From Bordetella genomosp. 1 (GTDB taxonomy: Bacteria > Pseudomonadota > Gammaproteobacteria > Burkholderiales > Burkholderiaceae_B), in contig NZ_NEVL01000001.1 in the NCBI RefSeq assembly GCF_002261335.1, positions 186,001-250,000 on the forward strand: 64,000 nt of DNA, read 5' to 3'. The notes below the pieces were generated by a model. That model searched no databases, was not told the DNA's origin, and worked only from the letters and a program-made list of their open reading frames with translations. Positions 28,785 through 36,772 of this stretch are shown here, one piece after another (the stretch's first letter is position 1; the number at the start of each line of letters is the position of its first letter). The position numbers and the translations under genes are program-made.

Positions 28785-29702
28785 TCAGGCCGCGCGGGCG
28801 TCGGTCCGGGGCTGGCACACGGCCTGCCAGGCCGATGCGTCGAGGCGGCGCACGCCGCTGGCGAACGAGCCGTCGCCGTAGAGCTTGATCCAGCGATAGC
28901 CGGCCGGCTGCGGATCGATCGCGTGGCGGCCGTCGCGGATGGTGAACTGGAAGCAGGTGGACGGCGTGGCCAGCATGCGCAGGTTGTGGCGGCGGCAGTC
29001 GAACTCCTGGTGCACGTGGCCCCACAGCACCAGCCGCACGTGCGGCGAGCGCTCGACCCGGCGGAACAGGGCCAGGGGGTTGTCCACCATCATCGGATCG
29101 TGCCAGTTGGCATCGATCTGGACCAGGTTGTGATGCAGCGCCACCAGCACATGGCGGCCCTCGGCCTGGGCCGACTCGACCGCCTCGCTCAGCAGGTCGA
29201 GCTGCGTGTCGTCGAGATGGCCGCCGTCGGCGCCCGCTATCGTGGAATCCAGCGTGACGACGCGCCAGTTGGCGATGTCGGTGATGGGCGAGGTCCAGTC
29301 GCCGAGCGACTGGCGCAGCACCTCGGGGGCGTCGTGATTGCCCGGCAGGCAGCGCACCGGCCAGCCGGTGGCGGACAGATGCGCGCGCAACCGTTCATAC
29401 GAGGCCGCGCTGCCGTCCTGCGACAGGTCGCCCGTGGCGAGCAGCAGGTCGGGCGTTTCGGGCTCGGCGCCGATCTGCGCCAGCACTGCGCGCAGACTGG
29501 CGTCGGTGTTGACGCCGAGCATCACGGCGGCGGGATCGTCGTACAGGTGCGCGTCGGTGAGTTGGACGAGCCGGACCGGCGCGTCGGCGGCGCGCGGCGC
29601 ATGCAGCGGCAGCGTGGTGCTTCGCAGGGACGGCAAGGATCGGCTCCAGAGATCAGATGGCTGTACGTCACAGTAGCGAACAATGATGGCACACGCGCGC
29701 AT
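28785..29702 (-). CDS. cpdA: 3',5'-cyclic-AMP phosphodiesterase CpdA-type metallophosphoesterase
   Basis: Calcineurin-fold phosphodiesterase, up to 305 residues. It has all metal motifs: LVQLTDAHL, LLLATGDLSQDGS, PGNHD, LVALHHN and LWGHVHQE. It also carries the LLGVNT-like VMLGVNTDASLRAVL and the MLATPSTCFQF segment seen in E. coli CpdA, which makes cAMP hydrolysis more likely than another phosphoesterase role. Start is uncertain. The ATG at 29702 adds 22 residues without similarity, whereas a TTG at 29636 with GGAG eight bases upstream gives an N-terminus that lines up with E. coli CpdA. It is divergent from an antiporter with a cyclic-nucleotide-binding-like domain. Confidence 0.88.
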   Translation of the reverse strand: MRACAIIVRYCDVQPSDLWSRSLPSLRSTTLPLHAPRAADAPVRLVQLTDAHLYDDPAAVMLGVNTDASLRAVLAQIGAEPETPDLLLATGDLSQDGSAASYERLRAHLSATGWPVRCLPGNHDAPEVLRQSLGDWTSPITDIANWRVVTLDSTIAGADGGHLDDTQLDLLSEAVESAQAEGRHVLVALHHNLVQIDANWHDPMMVDNPLALFRRVERSPHVRLVLWGHVHQEFDCRRHNLRMLATPSTCFQFTIRDGRHAIDPQPAGYRWIKLYGDGSFASGVRRLDASAWQAVCQPRTDARAA

Positions 29703-29809
29703 GCCTTCCTAGCCATGCGTAACCAAGTGTGCGGCCATTCAGGCGGCGCGCGGGTAAAAGACGCTATTCTTTGCCTCTTTCCCGCACTGGCTCTGCCCCT
29801 CGCTGTCCC

Positions 29810-32521
29810 ATGGATATTGGTTTGATCGTCTTCGGCCTGGCCGGGCTGCTCACGCTGGTCTGTTTCATGCCGCCGCTCGCCGGCCGCCTGAAGCTGCCCT
29901 ATTCCGTGCTGCTGGCCATCGTGGGGTGTCTGCTCGGCATCGCCATCCACCTGCACGGCTGGGCGCCGCCGGTGCTGGGCGATCTGCTCGACACCATCGA
30001 GCGGTTCGAGATCTCATCCGAGACCTTCCTGATGGTGTTCCTGCCGGTCCTGCTGTTCGAGACGGCGCTGTCGATGAACGTGCGCCGCCTCATGAACGAC
30101 GGCGGTCCCATCCTGATGATGGCCATCGTGGCGGTGGTGGTGTGCACCGCGGTGGTGGGCCTCACGGTCAATGCCGTGTCGCACTACGGCCTGATCGTCT
30201 GCCTGCTGCTGGGCGCCATCGTGGCCACCACCGATCCCGCGGCCGTGATCGGCATCTTCCGCGACGTGGGCGCGCCCAAGCGCCTGACCACGCTGGTCGA
30301 AGGCGAGAGCCTGTTCAACGACGCGGCCTCGATCGCCCTGTATTCGGTGCTGCTCGCCGCGCTGGGCGGCAGCGGCGAGCTGTCGTTCTCGGCGGTGTTC
30401 AACGACTTCATCGTGCACTTCATCGGGGGCGGCATCGCCGGCTACCTGATGGGCCGGCTGGCCTGCTCGCTATTCATGTGGCTGCGCGGCTTTCCCGCCG
30501 CCGAGATCACGCTCACGCTCACGCTGGCCTATCTGTCGTTCTTCATTTCCGAGCACTACCTCGGCGTGTCCGGCGTGGTGGCCACGGTGGTGGCGGGGCT
30601 GGTGGTGGGCTCGACCGGGCGCACCCGCATGTCGCCCACCACCTTCGAATACCTGTCGAGCTCGTGGGGCCAGTTCGGCTTCTGGGCCAACTCGCTGATC
30701 TTCCTGTTTGCCGCCATGCTGATCCCGCGGCTCATGGAGGCGGCCGACTGGCAGGAGCTGCTGCTGGTCGTGGTGGTGTTCTTCGCCACGCTGTTTGCGC
30801 GCGCAATCGTGGTGTTCGGCCTGTTGCCGCTGCTGCGTGTCTTCAACATCGGTGCCGAGGTCAGCAACCCCTACAAGACCGTGATGCTGTGGGGCGGGCT
30901 GCGCGGCGCCGTGTCGCTGGCGCTGGCCCTGGCCGTGACCGAGCAGACGGCGGTGCCGGAAGAGGCGCGCCAGTTCATCGCGGTGGCCACCACCGGCTTC
31001 GTGCTGGCCACGCTGTTCATCAACGGCATCACGCTGCGGCCGCTGATCCGGGTGCTGGGCCTGAACGAGCTCTCGCCGGTCGAGCGCACCATCCGCAACC
31101 AGGCGCTCGCGGTGGCGCTCGAGAGCCTGCAGGGCAAGACCGACGAGATCGCCAACGAAGACCGCGTGGCCAGCGAGGCGCGCGACCGCATCCACGCGGT
31201 GTTCGACGCCAGCATGGCGAGCGTGCACGACAGCCAGGTCGGCCGCATGAGCGTGGAGCAGCGCACCGCGGTGGGCCTGGCGATCGTGGCGCGGCGCGAA
31301 GAGGAAATGTTCTTCGACATCCTCAAGGCGCAGATCGTCGACTGGCGCATGGCCGAGGCCCTGCTGGCGCGCTCCGAGCGCCTCGAGGAAGCCATCCGCC
31401 AGGGCGGCATCGAGGGTTTCGAGCGCGGCATCGTGGCCGACGTGCGCTATTCCCGCGCGTTCCGCCTTGCGCTGCGCATGCACTACACCTTCGGCTTCCA
31501 GAGCTGGCTGGCGCGCGAGCTGTCGCAGCGTTTCGCCAATCTGCAGACCAAGCGTTCGGTGGCGCAGCGCCTGATGCAGTTCGCCAGCGACCAGATCGGC
31601 CCGCTGCTGGGCGATGACGCGGCCGAGCGCATCGTGGTGGCCCACCGGCGCCGTCTCGACCTGATCGACAGCGCGCTGCAGGCGCTCAACCTGCAATACC
31701 CCTCCTATGCGCTGTGGCTGCAGGAAAGCTATCTCGGCCGCGTCGCGCGCGAGCTGGAGCGCAATCGCTACCGCGACATGCTGGACCAGTCGCTCATCAG
31801 CGGCGAGGTCTATGCCGACCTGCTGCAGCAACTCAAGCAGCGCTGGGCCCACATCGACCGGCACCCGCCGCTCGACATCGAGCTGGGCGCGGCCGAGCTG
31901 ATCAAGCGCGTGCCGCTGTTCGAGGGCCTGAGCCCCGATTCGCTGCGCGCCATCTGCAAGCTGCTCAAGCCCCGCCTGGCACTGCCCGAGCAGCCCATCC
32001 TGGGTGCCGGCCGGCATGGCGAAGAGATGTGCTTCGTCGCTTCGGGCGCCGTGACCGTGCATCTGCCCGACAGCACCACCATCGAGCTGGGCAGCGGCGA
32101 ATTCTTCGGCGAGCTGGCGTTGCTGGGCGAGTCGCAGCTGACGCCGGACGTGACCTCGCTGGGCTACAGCAAGCTGTTGATGCTGTCGTCGCGCGATTTC
32201 CATGCCCTGCTGGCGCGCGATCCCGACCTGCGCGAACGCATCGAGGCGGTGGCGCGCCAGCGCCTGCGCGCCATCGAGGTGTGGAAGCAGTTTTCCGAGA
32301 CCGGCGAGGTCTACCCGCCGCGCAACGGCCCGGCCGCGCCCCTGCCGCCGGCACCCGGCGTCGTGATGCCAGGCGCTGCCGCGCCGGGCGTCGCCACGCA
32401 GGGCAACGTCGCGCCGGGCGGCACCACGCCGGGCGTCGCCACGCCCGCCGCCGACGCTGCGCAGGAGAAGGACAGGCCCGGTCCGGCGGGCACGCCCGCG
32501 CCGGGCGACGTCGGCATCTGA
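29810..32521 (+). CDS. Na+/H+ antiporter (CPA1) with C-terminal cyclic nucleotide-binding-like domain
   Basis: Inner-membrane cation/proton antiporter, 903 residues. About twelve helices occupy residues 1-420, with the CPA1 hallmarks GAIVATTDPAAVIGIFRDVG and EGESLFNDAASIALYS. A helical cytosolic region (about 430-690) follows, then a cNMP-binding-like domain at about 695-825 (LIKRVPLFEGLSPDSLRAIC, CFVASGAVTVHLPD, GEFFGELALLGE). The arginine that usually holds the cyclic phosphate after that last motif seems absent (ESQLTPDVTS). Residues 845-903 are a Pro/Ala/Gly-rich tail with repeated APGVAT-type units. The layout recalls plant SOS1. It is divergent from cpdA. Start at 29810 (MDIGLIVFGLAGLL) opens the first helix. 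Confidence 0.88.
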   Translation: MDIGLIVFGLAGLLTLVCFMPPLAGRLKLPYSVLLAIVGCLLGIAIHLHGWAPPVLGDLLDTIERFEISSETFLMVFLPVLLFETALSMNVRRLMNDGGPILMMAIVAVVVCTAVVGLTVNAVSHYGLIVCLLLGAIVATTDPAAVIGIFRDVGAPKRLTTLVEGESLFNDAASIALYSVLLAALGGSGELSFSAVFNDFIVHFIGGGIAGYLMGRLACSLFMWLRGFPAAEITLTLTLAYLSFFISEHYLGVSGVVATVVAGLVVGSTGRTRMSPTTFEYLSSSWGQFGFWANSLIFLFAAMLIPRLMEAADWQELLLVVVVFFATLFARAIVVFGLLPLLRVFNIGAEVSNPYKTVMLWGGLRGAVSLALALAVTEQTAVPEEARQFIAVATTGFVLATLFINGITLRPLIRVLGLNELSPVERTIRNQALAVALESLQGKTDEIANEDRVASEARDRIHAVFDASMASVHDSQVGRMSVEQRTAVGLAIVARREEEMFFDILKAQIVDWRMAEALLARSERLEEAIRQGGIEGFERGIVADVRYSRAFRLALRMHYTFGFQSWLARELSQRFANLQTKRSVAQRLMQFASDQIGPLLGDDAAERIVVAHRRRLDLIDSALQALNLQYPSYALWLQESYLGRVARELERNRYRDMLDQSLISGEVYADLLQQLKQRWAHIDRHPPLDIELGAAELIKRVPLFEGLSPDSLRAICKLLKPRLALPEQPILGAGRHGEEMCFVASGAVTVHLPDSTTIELGSGEFFGELALLGESQLTPDVTSLGYSKLLMLSSRDFHALLARDPDLRERIEAVARQRLRAIEVWKQFSETGEVYPPRNGPAAPLPPAPGVVMPGAAAPGVATQGNVAPGGTTPGVATPAADAAQEKDRPGPAGTPAPGDVGI

Positions 32522-32546
32522 GGCCGCATCGCACGCACGAACATCC

Positions 32547-32580
32547 AGGCCCCGGGCGCGACGCACCCGGGGCCTTGTCT
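32547..32580 (+). terminator. Intrinsic terminator of the antiporter gene
   Basis: AGGCCCCGGG pairs with CCCGGGGCCT around a nine-base loop and is followed by TGTCTTTT. It separates the antiporter from the convergent LacI-type regulator. Confidence 0.8.
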
Positions 32581-32591
32581 TTTGTGAGGCC

Positions 32592-33620
32592 TCAGGAGGT
32601 CTGGCGCCGCACCAGCGTGAACCCCAGGTCGATGTGCGGAGACACGATGGCCGTGCCGGCCAGGTGGCGCGTCAGCAGCGTGGCGGCGGTCTTGCCGATC
32701 TCGTAGCGCGGCGTGGCGATGGTGGACAGGGGCGGCGTGGTCCAGGCGCTGCCGGCCAGGTCGTGAAAGCCCACCAGGCCGAGCTTGGCGGGCACCCGCA
32801 CGCCCAGGCGCGCGCTCTGGAACACGGCGCCCTGCGCCAGGTCGTCGTTGCAGAAGAACAGGGCGTCGCAGTCGGGATGGCGGGTGAGTTGCTGCGCCAG
32901 CAGGTCCGCGCCCAGCGCGATCGAGGACTTCTGCGGCGTCATGATCTCCAGCGCCGGATCGTAGAGACCGGCCTCGCGCAGGGCCTGGCGGCAGCCCTCG
33001 CAGCGGCGCAGCGAGCGCGGATCGAGCTGCGCGCCGATGATGCCGATGCGGCGGTAGCCGCGTTCGATCAGGTGGCGCCCGGCCGCATGGCCCGAGTCGA
33101 ATTGCGAAAACCCCACGCTCATGCCCGGCTCGCCGTCGGGCAGCGTCTCGATCGTGTGCACCGCCGGGATGGCGCGGCTCGCGAGCAGCTCCCACACGCC
33201 GGGGTTGTGGTCGACCCCGGTGAGGATCACGCCGTCGGGCGCGTGGCGCAGGTAGGTGCGCAGCAGCGTCTCCTCGGCATCCTGCGAATAGCCGGTCACG
33301 CCCACGAGCAGGTGGTAGTTGTGCGCGTCGAGCTGCTCCTTGATGCCCGCGATGATGTCCACGAACACCACGTTGGACAGCGACGGGATCAGCGCCACGA
33401 TGATGCGTGAGCGCGCCGAGGCCAGCGCGCTGGCCGCGTGGTGCACGACGTAACCCATCTCCTTGCACAGGGCCTCGATGCGCTCGCGCAAGGCCGGCGC
33501 GACCTTGTCGGGATCGCGCAACGCGCGCGAAACCGTGATGGCGGACACGCCCGCGCGGCGGGCCACATCCTGCATGGTGACGCGGCCGTGGGGCGCGCTG
33601 CGGGGTTTGCGTGACGACAT
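32592..33620 (-). CDS. LacI-family transcriptional repressor (GntR/gluconate type)
   Basis: Repressor of 342 residues. The N-terminal helix-turn-helix and hinge read VTMQDVARRAGVSAITVSRA and LRERIEALCKEMGYVVHHAA, followed by a periplasmic-binding-protein-like effector domain (VFVDIIAGIKEQLDAHNYHL, GYRRIGIIGAQLDPRS, PDCDALFFCNDDLAQGAVFQ). It resembles gluconate-type GntR repressors. The start at 33620 (MSSRKPRS) is the usual LacI-family distance from the helix-turn-helix, though its ribosome site is weak. It is divergent from TRAP transporter genes across a 158-bp gap containing a perfect 16-bp palindrome. The inducer is probably a sugar acid. Confidence 0.92.
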   Translation of the reverse strand: MSSRKPRSAPHGRVTMQDVARRAGVSAITVSRALRDPDKVAPALRERIEALCKEMGYVVHHAASALASARSRIIVALIPSLSNVVFVDIIAGIKEQLDAHNYHLLVGVTGYSQDAEETLLRTYLRHAPDGVILTGVDHNPGVWELLASRAIPAVHTIETLPDGEPGMSVGFSQFDSGHAAGRHLIERGYRRIGIIGAQLDPRSLRRCEGCRQALREAGLYDPALEIMTPQKSSIALGADLLAQQLTRHPDCDALFFCNDDLAQGAVFQSARLGVRVPAKLGLVGFHDLAGSAWTTPPLSTIATPRYEIGKTAATLLTRHLAGTAIVSPHIDLGFTLVRRQTS

Positions 33621-33726
33621 GAAAGAAAAAAGCGAAACCGGCAAAGGGGCAAGTCTGCAACAAATCGGCGCCGGATGGGATGACGCGGCGCCAACCTAGG
33701 GGCTTTACTAGGTTTACAGACGAAAA

Positions 33727-33742
33727 ATGTTAGCGCTAACAT
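33727..33742. promoter_or_regulatory. LacI/GntR-type operator
   Basis: ATGTTAGCGCTAACAT is a perfect 16-bp palindrome with the central CG typical of LacI-family operators, and it closely resembles gluconate-repressor sites. It lies between the regulator and the TRAP operon, 36 bp before the dctQ start. Confidence 0.88.
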
Positions 33743-33778
33743 CGCACGACTTCACAAAAAGATCAATCGGAGAGAGAC

Positions 33779-34330
33779 ATGCGGCCAGATTCATCCGCGC
33801 GTACACGGGCGCCCTGGCGGGAAGCCCTGGCGCGCGCCGCCCAATGGAGTTTCACCCTGCAGACCTGGCTGATGGTGGCCTGTCTGGTCGTGATGATGGT
33901 GCTGCTGTTCGGCAACGTCACCCTGCGCTACGTCTTCAACTCCGGCATCAACGTTTCCGACGAACTGTCGCGGCTGGCGTTCGTGTGGCTGATCTTCATC
34001 GGCGCCGTGCTGGCGCTGCGCGAGCACCAGCACCTGGGCGTGACCATGCTGGTGCAGCGCTTCGGGCCGGCGGCGCGCCGCGTCACCCACCTGGCCTGTC
34101 AGGCCCTGGTGCTGTGGGTGCTGTGGCTGATGGCCGATGGCGGCTGGCGCCAGACCGTGATCGGCATGAGCACCGACCTGCCCGTCACCGGCCTGCCCAT
34201 CGCCGTGTTCAACGCCGCCGTGCTGTATGCGGCGGTGGTGATGATGGTGCTCACCGTGCTCGACATCCTCAGCGTGCTCACCGGCGGCCCCGTGCCGCTC
34301 GACGCGCAACAGGACGATCCGCTCGCCTGA
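33779..34330 (+). CDS. TRAP transporter small permease (DctQ-type)
   Basis: Four-helix membrane subunit of a tripartite ATP-independent periplasmic transporter, 183 residues. The first helix follows WSFTLQTWLMVACLVVMMVL. The DctQ motif GNVTLRYVFNSGINVSDELS precedes RLAFVWLIFIGAVLALREHQ and HLGVTML. A strong GGAGAGAG ribosome site supports the ATG at 33779. First gene of the operon controlled by the palindrome upstream; it is followed 24 bp later by the large permease. Confidence 0.93.
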   Translation: MRPDSSARTRAPWREALARAAQWSFTLQTWLMVACLVVMMVLLFGNVTLRYVFNSGINVSDELSRLAFVWLIFIGAVLALREHQHLGVTMLVQRFGPAARRVTHLACQALVLWVLWLMADGGWRQTVIGMSTDLPVTGLPIAVFNAAVLYAAVVMMVLTVLDILSVLTGGPVPLDAQQDDPLA

Positions 34331-34354
34331 GCGCCACCCCACACGCCGCAAACC

Positions 34355-35635
34355 ATGACGCTCACTATCTTCCTGGTGGTAATGCTCGGCCTGATCGCCC
34401 TGGGCATGCCGATCGCCTTCGCCCTGATTCTTTCGGCGGTGGCGTTGATGTTCCAGCTCAACTTCTACGACGCGCAGATCCTGGCGCAGAACATGCTGTC
34501 GGGCGCAAACAGTTTCACGCTGATGGCCGTGCCGCTCTTCATGCTGGCCGGCGAGCTGATGAACGCCGGCGGCATCTCGCGCCGCATCGTCAATCTCGCC
34601 ACCATGTTCGTGGGCCACATCCGTGGTGGCCTGGGCTACGTGGCGATCTTCGCCAGCGTGCTGCTGGCGGCGCTGTCCGGCTCGGCGGTGGCCGATGCCG
34701 CCGCGCTCGGCGCGCTGCTGATTCCCATGCTGCGGCGCAAGGGCTACGACGCCGCCTCGGCCTCGGGCCTGATCGCGGCGGGCGGCATCATCGCGCCCAT
34801 CATCCCGCCCTCCATCGCCTTCATCATCTACGGCGTGGCCACCAATGTGTCGATCACCAAGCTGTTCTTCGCGGGCATTGCGCCGGGCCTGATGATGGGC
34901 CTCACGCTGATGGCGGTGTGGGCCTGGACGGCGCGCCGCCAGGGGCCGGCCGAGCCCGACGAGCGCCAGCCCTGGAGCGCCCGTCTGCGCGCGCTGCGGG
35001 AATCGTTCTGGGCCCTGATGCTGCCCGTCATCATCATCGGCGGCCTGCGCGGCGGCATCTTCACGCCGACCGAGGCCGCCGTCGTGGCGGCCGTCTACGC
35101 CATGGTGGTCAGCCTGCTCGTGTATCGCGAAATCAAGGTGCGCGACCTCTACAAGCTGTTCGTCAGCGCCGCCCGCACCACCGCTGTGGTGATGTTTCTG
35201 GTGGCCGCGGCGATGGTGTCGTCGTACATGATCACGCTGGCCGACGTGCCGCAGGACCTCATCGCCCTGCTCGAGCCGGTGCTGGATTCGCCCAAGCTGC
35301 TGATGTTTGCGCTGCTGATCCTGCTCACGCTGGTCGGCACCGTGATGGACCTCACGCCAACCATCCTGATCCTGGCGCCGGTGCTGATGCCGGTGGTCAC
35401 CAAGGCCGGCATCGATCCCATCTACTTCGGCGTGATGTTCGTCATGGTGGGCTGCGTGGGCCTGTTGACGCCGCCGGTGGGGACCGTCCTCAACGTGGTG
35501 TGCGGTGTGGCCCGCATCAACATGGAAACGATATGCCGCGGGGTGTGGCGCTACGTGGTGGCGTACACCCTGTTGCTGGTGCTGCTGGTGATTTTCCCGG
35601 AGCTGATCACGGTTCCGGCGCGCTGGTTGCATTGA
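34355..35635 (+). CDS. TRAP transporter large permease (DctM-type)
   Basis: Main membrane subunit of the TRAP transporter, 426 residues with about twelve helices. DctM features are GMPIAFALILSAVALMFQLN, AGELMNAGGISRRIVNLATM, SGSAVADAAALGALLIPMLR, AAGGIIAPIIPPSIAFIIYG, GGIFTPTEAAVVAAVYAM and the late LTPPVGTVLNVVCGVARI. It moves the solute delivered by the periplasmic receptor using the Na+ gradient. It lies between the small permease and the receptor genes. Confidence 0.95.
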   Translation: MTLTIFLVVMLGLIALGMPIAFALILSAVALMFQLNFYDAQILAQNMLSGANSFTLMAVPLFMLAGELMNAGGISRRIVNLATMFVGHIRGGLGYVAIFASVLLAALSGSAVADAAALGALLIPMLRRKGYDAASASGLIAAGGIIAPIIPPSIAFIIYGVATNVSITKLFFAGIAPGLMMGLTLMAVWAWTARRQGPAEPDERQPWSARLRALRESFWALMLPVIIIGGLRGGIFTPTEAAVVAAVYAMVVSLLVYREIKVRDLYKLFVSAARTTAVVMFLVAAAMVSSYMITLADVPQDLIALLEPVLDSPKLLMFALLILLTLVGTVMDLTPTILILAPVLMPVVTKAGIDPIYFGVMFVMVGCVGLLTPPVGTVLNVVCGVARINMETICRGVWRYVVAYTLLLVLLVIFPELITVPARWLH

Positions 35636-35684
35636 AGCAGCATCTTACCCAATGCCACGATCACAACATTCCAAGGAGACAGAC

Positions 35685-36701
35685 ATGTTCAAGCAATTCA
35701 AGACCAGCGTGCTGGTCGTGGCCGCCTTCACGGCCTGCACCCTGACCGGCGCCGCCTGGGCGCAGGACATCAAGCCGCGGCTCATCCGTTTCGGCTACGG
35801 CCTGAACGACGACAGCGTGCAGGGCCGGGCCGCGCGCCACCTGGCGCAGGAGGTCGAGAAGCTGTCGGGCGGCAAGATGAAGATGAAGACCTTCGGCTCG
35901 GCCAGCCTGGGCTCCGACGAGCAGATGCAGGGCGCGCTCGTGGGCGGCGCGCAGGAAATGATGGTGGGCTCCACCGCGCCGCTGGCCGGCATGGTGAAGG
36001 ACTTCGGCATCTTCGACCTGCCCTTCCTGTTCGAGAGCGAGAAGGAGGCCGACGCGGTGCTCGACGGCCAGCTCGGCACGCGCCTGCTGGGCAAGCTCGA
36101 GCCCAAGGGTCTGGTCGGCCTGGTGTACTGGGAGAACGGTTTCCGCAACATGACCAACTCCAAGAAGCCCATCGTGCGCGCCGAAGACATGCAGGGCATC
36201 AAGCTGCGCGTGATGCAGAACCAGATCGCGCTCGGCGTGTTCAACCAGCTCGGCGCCAACGCCGTGCCGATGCCCTTCTCCGAGCTCTTCACCGCGCTCG
36301 AAACGCGCACGGTCGACGGCCAGGAGAACCCGGTCACCACGATTCAGAGCAGCAAGTTCTACGAGGTGCAGCCCTACCTCACCCTCACGCGCCACGTCTA
36401 CACGCCGTGGGTGGTGATGGCCTCGAAGAAATGGTGGGACACGCTCACGCCCGATGAGCAGAAGGTGATCCGCCAGGCCGCCGCCAACTCGCGCGACTTC
36501 GAACGCAAGGACAGCCGCGCCGACTCCACCAAGGCGATGGGCGTGCTCGAGAAAGAGGGCATGAAGATCAACACGCCGAGCGCCGAAGAGATCGCGCGCA
36601 TGCGCGAGAAGGTCAAGCCCGTGGTCGACAAGTACACGCAGGAGCTCGGTCCCGATCTCGTGCGCGAACTCAACGACGAAATCAAGAAAGCGCGCGGCTG
36701 A
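35685..36701 (+). CDS. TRAP transporter solute-binding protein (DctP-type)
   Basis: Periplasmic receptor, 338 residues. It has a signal peptide ending near GAAWA-QD (about residue 25). Family features include LSGGKMKMKTFGSASLGSDE, GSTAPLAGMVKDFGIFDLPF and ENGFRNMTNSKKPI. The carboxylate-binding arginine is expected in GIKLRVMQNQIALGVFNQLG, and the family helix FSELFTALETRTVDGQENPV follows. The ATG at 35685 follows AAGGAGAC; an earlier in-frame start lacks a signal sequence. With the dehydratase downstream, the ligand is probably a sugar acid such as an aldonate (inference). Confidence 0.94.
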   Translation: MFKQFKTSVLVVAAFTACTLTGAAWAQDIKPRLIRFGYGLNDDSVQGRAARHLAQEVEKLSGGKMKMKTFGSASLGSDEQMQGALVGGAQEMMVGSTAPLAGMVKDFGIFDLPFLFESEKEADAVLDGQLGTRLLGKLEPKGLVGLVYWENGFRNMTNSKKPIVRAEDMQGIKLRVMQNQIALGVFNQLGANAVPMPFSELFTALETRTVDGQENPVTTIQSSKFYEVQPYLTLTRHVYTPWVVMASKKWWDTLTPDEQKVIRQAAANSRDFERKDSRADSTKAMGVLEKEGMKINTPSAEEIARMREKVKPVVDKYTQELGPDLVRELNDEIKKARG

Positions 36702-36772
36702 GCGCGTATCACCCCCACCGGGCGCGCCACTTGCTGCGCGCCCGTCTTTGCCCCCGCACCGGAAGCCGCATC

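Noticed and set aside
28531-28881. Plus-strand open frame of 116 codons covering the sRNA candidate
   Set aside because: It crosses three perfect hairpins, has no good ribosome site and encodes no recognisable protein. The RNA structure is the better explanation.
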